Shown here: piece by piece, positions 61,602 through 64,000 of the stretch
Numbering within the stretch: the first letter of the stretch is position 1
Layout: each line of letters begins with the position of its first letter
NCBI GenBank assembly: GCA_964371305.1
Contig: CAYJLA010000002.1
Location: 1-64,000, forward strand
Direction: 5' to 3'
Length of the DNA: 64,000 bases
Source: CAYJLA01 sp964371305
GTDB lineage: Bacteria > Bacillota_I > Bacilli_A > RFN20 > CAG-826
Made by a program: the position numbers and the translations under genes
Notes under the pieces: generated by a model
The model's input: only the letters and a program-made list of their open reading frames with translations
What the model was told of the DNA's origin: nothing
Database searches by the model: none

Positions 61602-62636
61602 CTACAAAACCAAAACCAATATTAAGGAGATAATCATTAGTACTACTCCAATACTGATTGCGATAAGTTGCTTTACTAAGTCTTTTTTATTAAAACGGTT
61701 GATTATAAGGGAAAACGTTCCATAAACGCAGATGTTACCACCTAATAGTAATAAAATTAAAAATGCAACATCGTCAGCAACGAAAGAAGTTGATATTTGT
61801 ATCGAAGTAACTATAAATCCAAGCAAACCTGCAAAAAACGCGATGACTTCAATGCTGCGCCATGTCGATGAATTAATTGCTTCAGTAACAACTTTAGTAG
61901 TTTTCTCTTGCGTCTCTTTTATCGCTTGTAAAGAAGCTACAAAATTTTTAGTAGTTTTATAATTCATTATTTTAAGTGCATAATTTTTACCTTTAGGGTT
62001 TTCATATTTTATTGCAAGAGCAACGCTCTTTAGAGCCTCTTTATAATCACCTTTATATGCACGAATTCTAGCGCATGTATCATAAAACTTTGCATATGAT
62101 TCGTTTTGTATTATATCAGTTACCAAATCGATCGCTGAATCGTAATATTCTTCCAAAATTGTGACATGTTCAGGGTTGTAAAAATATAGATATTCAAAAA
62201 TTGTGGCAAATAAATCACAAAAGACATGAACAACCCCAGAATGATTAGGTAAGTCATCAATGTTTTTTCTTGCAACTCTTAAGTATTTTTTGAACATATC
62301 GATATTTGTTGAATCGTGGTGGCCATTTTTGATTCTTTCCAATATAATCATTGACTCAATGTGTTTAAAAATCTTGTATTTTCCAGAAAATTCATCAGAA
62401 AAATATTTAACTAACTTTTCTCCTTCATCAAATTCGAGTAACGTCCTAAAGTGAATACTTAGCACATAAAAATATATGAATTTTTGATCAGCATCTAATT
62501 CTTTTTGAGAAAAGTATAAAATTTGTTGAATACTATTAGCTTCATCAGTTGTAAGATTATTCGCTATAACAGTTACTTCTCTTTCAAATTCACGAGAGCT
62601 AAAATCTCTGCTTTTAATTTTATCAAATATTAACAT
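61602..62636 (-). CDS. Helical-repeat protein with C-terminal membrane anchor
   Basis: 344 residues from the ATG at 62636, chosen because AAGGAG abuts the ATG at 62642 with no spacing but sits 6 bases before this one. About 230 residues of paired helices resemble TPR-type repeats ('YDTCARIRAYKGDYKEALKS'), followed by three membrane helices at the C terminus. The arrangement with a PP2C phosphatase suggests a membrane-tethered scaffold for stress or envelope signalling, which is inference. Confidence 0.6.
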   Translation of the reverse strand: MLIFDKIKSRDFSSREFEREVTVIANNLTTDEANSIQQILYFSQKELDADQKFIYFYVLSIHFRTLLEFDEGEKLVKYFSDEFSGKYKIFKHIESMIILERIKNGHHDSTNIDMFKKYLRVARKNIDDLPNHSGVVHVFCDLFATIFEYLYFYNPEHVTILEEYYDSAIDLVTDIIQNESYAKFYDTCARIRAYKGDYKEALKSVALAIKYENPKGKNYALKIMNYKTTKNFVASLQAIKETQEKTTKVVTEAINSSTWRSIEVIAFFAGLLGFIVTSIQISTSFVADDVAFLILLLLGGNICVYGTFSLIINRFNKKDLVKQLIAISIGVVLMIISLILVLVL

Positions 62637-62642
62637 ACTCAT

Positions 62643-62980
62643 CTCCTTATTTATATATACATATTATCACAATAACATATGTTTTTCTATTCAATATACA
62701 TTATATGTTTACCTCAATAAAAATTACTCTAATTTCATGATTTTCTTGTATGTTTTTTTGTTAAACTTAGGAGCGAATTTAAGCAAAAAAATACTAAATT
62801 CATACATTAAAATTATACGAAAATAACGGTATCAAATTCGCCAAAAAATAAAGAAAAAAAGCAAATATTTGCATGCTTAGTATTTAATCTTTGTGTATGT
62901 TGTAGTTACATGCTTTATAAATTGTTACCCTAAAGTATGTATAGTGTTAAAATTTTATTATAAATAAGTCACGATTTTAC
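62643..62980. other. Divergent A/T-rich spacer before the S10 promoter
   Basis: Holds the Shine-Dalgarno site of the minus-strand gene at one end and otherwise A/T-rich sequence. I see no open frame with a ribosome site, no tRNA and no strong hairpin. Confidence 0.5.
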
Positions 62981-63009
62981 TTGCATTAGCTATTGTGAAT
63001 TAGTATACT
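62981..63009 (+). promoter_or_regulatory. S10 operon promoter
   Basis: TTGCAT at 62981-62986, 17 bases, TATACT at 63004-63009. Transcription would start near 63016. Confidence 0.75.
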
Positions 63010-63015
63010 ACTTTT

Positions 63016-63138
63016 GTATGTCGTCACGGAGAAGTGCGAGGTTGCTGATACACCCACAGGCGTTGTCATGAAGGGGGATCAGGGAATTCACATGGAGTGA
63101 TACATGCCGCCTGAATAATGAAACAAGGAGGAAATTTC
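63016..63138 (+). ncRNA. S10 operon leader RNA
   Basis: About 120 bases, far more GC-rich than the surrounding spacer. CAGGCG (63057-63062) pairs with CGCCTG (63108-63113). TGAT...CCC (63045-63055) can pair with GGG...ATCA (63073-63081), which crosses the first stem, giving a pseudoknot or a switch between two folds. A further CATG/CATG hairpin lies at 63091-63106. Structured leaders before rpsJ are used for feedback by a ribosomal protein such as L4 in other bacteria; the ligand here is not known. Confidence 0.6.
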
Positions 63139-63450
63139 ATGGCTAAAGTTAGGATAATTAGAATTCGCTTAAAAGCTTACGAACACAAAGTATTAGATAC
63201 AAGTGTTGTTAAGATCTTACAAGCAGCGAAATCTACTGGCGCTGGTGTTGTCGGGCCAATTCCGCTACCTACGGAAAAACAAGTGTATACAATTCTTAGA
63301 GGTGTACATAAACACAAAGATTCACGTGAGCAATTCGAAATTCGTACTCACAAACGCTTAATCGATATTACAAATCCAACTAAGGAAACAATCGAAACCT
63401 TAAAGAAATTGGATTTACCAAGCGGTGTTGATATCGATATCAAATTATAG
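63139..63450 (+). CDS. rpsJ: Small ribosomal subunit protein uS10
   Basis: 103 residues from the ATG at 63139, which has AAGGAGG; the ATG at 63118 lies upstream of that site. Full-length uS10 ('[14 protein letters not shown]', '[16 protein letters not shown]', '[11 protein letters not shown]'). First gene of the S10 operon. S10 is also the NusE antitermination factor. Confidence 0.97.
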   Translation: MAKVRIIRIRLKAYEHKVLDTSVVKILQAAKSTGAGVVGPIPLPTEKQVYTILRGVHKHKDSREQFEIRTHKRLIDITNPTKETIETLKKLDLPSGVDIDIKL

Positions 63451-63460
63451 GAGGTAAAAC

Positions 63461-64000
63461 ATGAAAGCTATTATTGGAAGAAAAGTTGGCATGACCCAAG
63501 TATTCGCAGCAGATGGTTCTCAGTACGCAGTTAGTGTTATAGAAGTTTTACCAAATGTTGTCTCTCAAGTCAAAACACTTGAAAAAGACGGATATGAAGC
63601 GGTTCAAATTGGTTACGAAGTTAAAAAAGAATCAAGAGCGAACAAAGCTGAAAAAGGTCGCGTCGCAAAATCAGGCTTAGCTGTTGCAAAACACTATGTC
63701 GAATTAAAAGGTGATGAACTTAAAACTCTTAATGTTGGCGACACAATTGATGCAAGCATATTTGCAGCAGGAGATGTTGTTGATGTAATCGGAACTTCAA
63801 AAGGTAAAGGATTTACTGGCGTTATCAAAAGATACGGTCACAAAATCGGTCCTAAAGCACACGGTTCCGGATATCATAGAGGTATTGGTTCGTTCGCAAA
63901 CAACGGTCGTTGTAATAACCGTGTCTTACCAGGCAAGAAAATGCCAGGTCATCACGGACACCAAAGAAGTACAATTCTTAACTTATTAGTAGTAGAAGCA
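63461..64000 (+). CDS. rplC: Large ribosomal subunit protein uL3, 3' end outside the window
   Basis: The frame is open from the ATG at 63461 to the window edge: 180 codons of a protein usually about 205-215 long. 'MKAIIGRKVGMTQVFA' start, 'GTSKGKGFTGVIKR' and 'MPGHHGHQRSTILNLLVVEA' are characteristic. AGGAGG lies 10 bases after the rpsJ stop. Order rpsJ-rplC is the standard S10 operon. Confidence 0.96.
   Translation, partial: MKAIIGRKVGMTQVFAADGSQYAVSVIEVLPNVVSQVKTLEKDGYEAVQIGYEVKKESRANKAEKGRVAKSGLAVAKHYVELKGDELKTLNVGDTIDASIFAAGDVVDVIGTSKGKGFTGVIKRYGHKIGPKAHGSGYHRGIGSFANNGRCNNRVLPGKKMPGHHGHQRSTILNLLVVEA

Overview
The window is AT-rich DNA from a low-GC Gram-positive type bacterium. Lipoproteins, Sec-exported proteins with a C-terminal membrane anchor, Bacillota-style Shine-Dalgarno sites, a CcpA-type cre site, a type I preQ1 riboswitch and an S10 operon all point to Bacillota or the free-living edge of Mycoplasmatota (Acholeplasma, Izemoplasma or Haloplasma-like). 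TGA is used as a stop (gene ending at 6153), so this is not a code-4 Mycoplasma. The taxonomic placement is inference. No tRNA, rRNA, insertion sequence or CRISPR array was recognised.

Layout. 1-7322: a MacB-like ABC transporter, a cation diffusion facilitator, RmuC, two small membrane proteins and a lipoprotein. 7328-9200 (minus): a degenerate acyltransferase-fold protein and DegV. 9487-13668: a tight four-gene operon of a Cthe_2159-like carbohydrate-binding lipoprotein, a VTC-fold protein, a DUF4956-like membrane protein and a PTS-IIC-like membrane protein. 13713-21852: peptidase T, a lipoprotein, a flavin-reductase-like protein, phosphohexomutase and a heterodimeric ABC exporter. 21955-24776: a lipoprotein, GtrA, a kinase-like remnant and prs. 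24778-29114: queuosine salvage (preQ1 riboswitch, queT, tgt, queA, queH) interrupted by an orphan RelB/DinJ antitoxin with a large operator-like inverted repeat. 29285-32505: a small protein behind a cre site and two lipoproteins.

32774-60727 is an accessory carbohydrate locus. It encodes a PfkB-type sugar kinase; three paralogous modular surface proteins; a CE2-like esterase lipoprotein; two right-handed beta-helix (GH28/GH49-like) lipoproteins; a YesN/YesM-type two-component pair with a truncated extra sensor; a CUT1 ABC importer lacking its ATPase; two GH65 phosphorylases; a LacI regulator; beta-phosphoglucomutase; and a formate/nitrite-type channel on the opposite strand. The logic I infer is capture and trimming of an alpha-glucoside-containing glycan at the surface, import of oligosaccharide, phosphorolysis to beta-glucose 1-phosphate, and conversion to glucose 6-phosphate. 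Five promoters in this locus (upstream of the genes at 33846, 35491, 40758, 50460 and 60101) carry a shared non-palindromic element, TCTACC-N6-GCAGTTTT or partial versions of it, at a fixed 48-49 bp upstream of the -10 box. This is the strongest candidate for an undescribed system here.

A second window-wide theme is leaderless starts: at least six genes have a -10 box ending 6-7 bases before the ATG and no Shine-Dalgarno site. The window closes with a minus-strand PP2C/repeat-protein pair and the start of the S10 ribosomal operon (structured leader, rpsJ, partial rplC).
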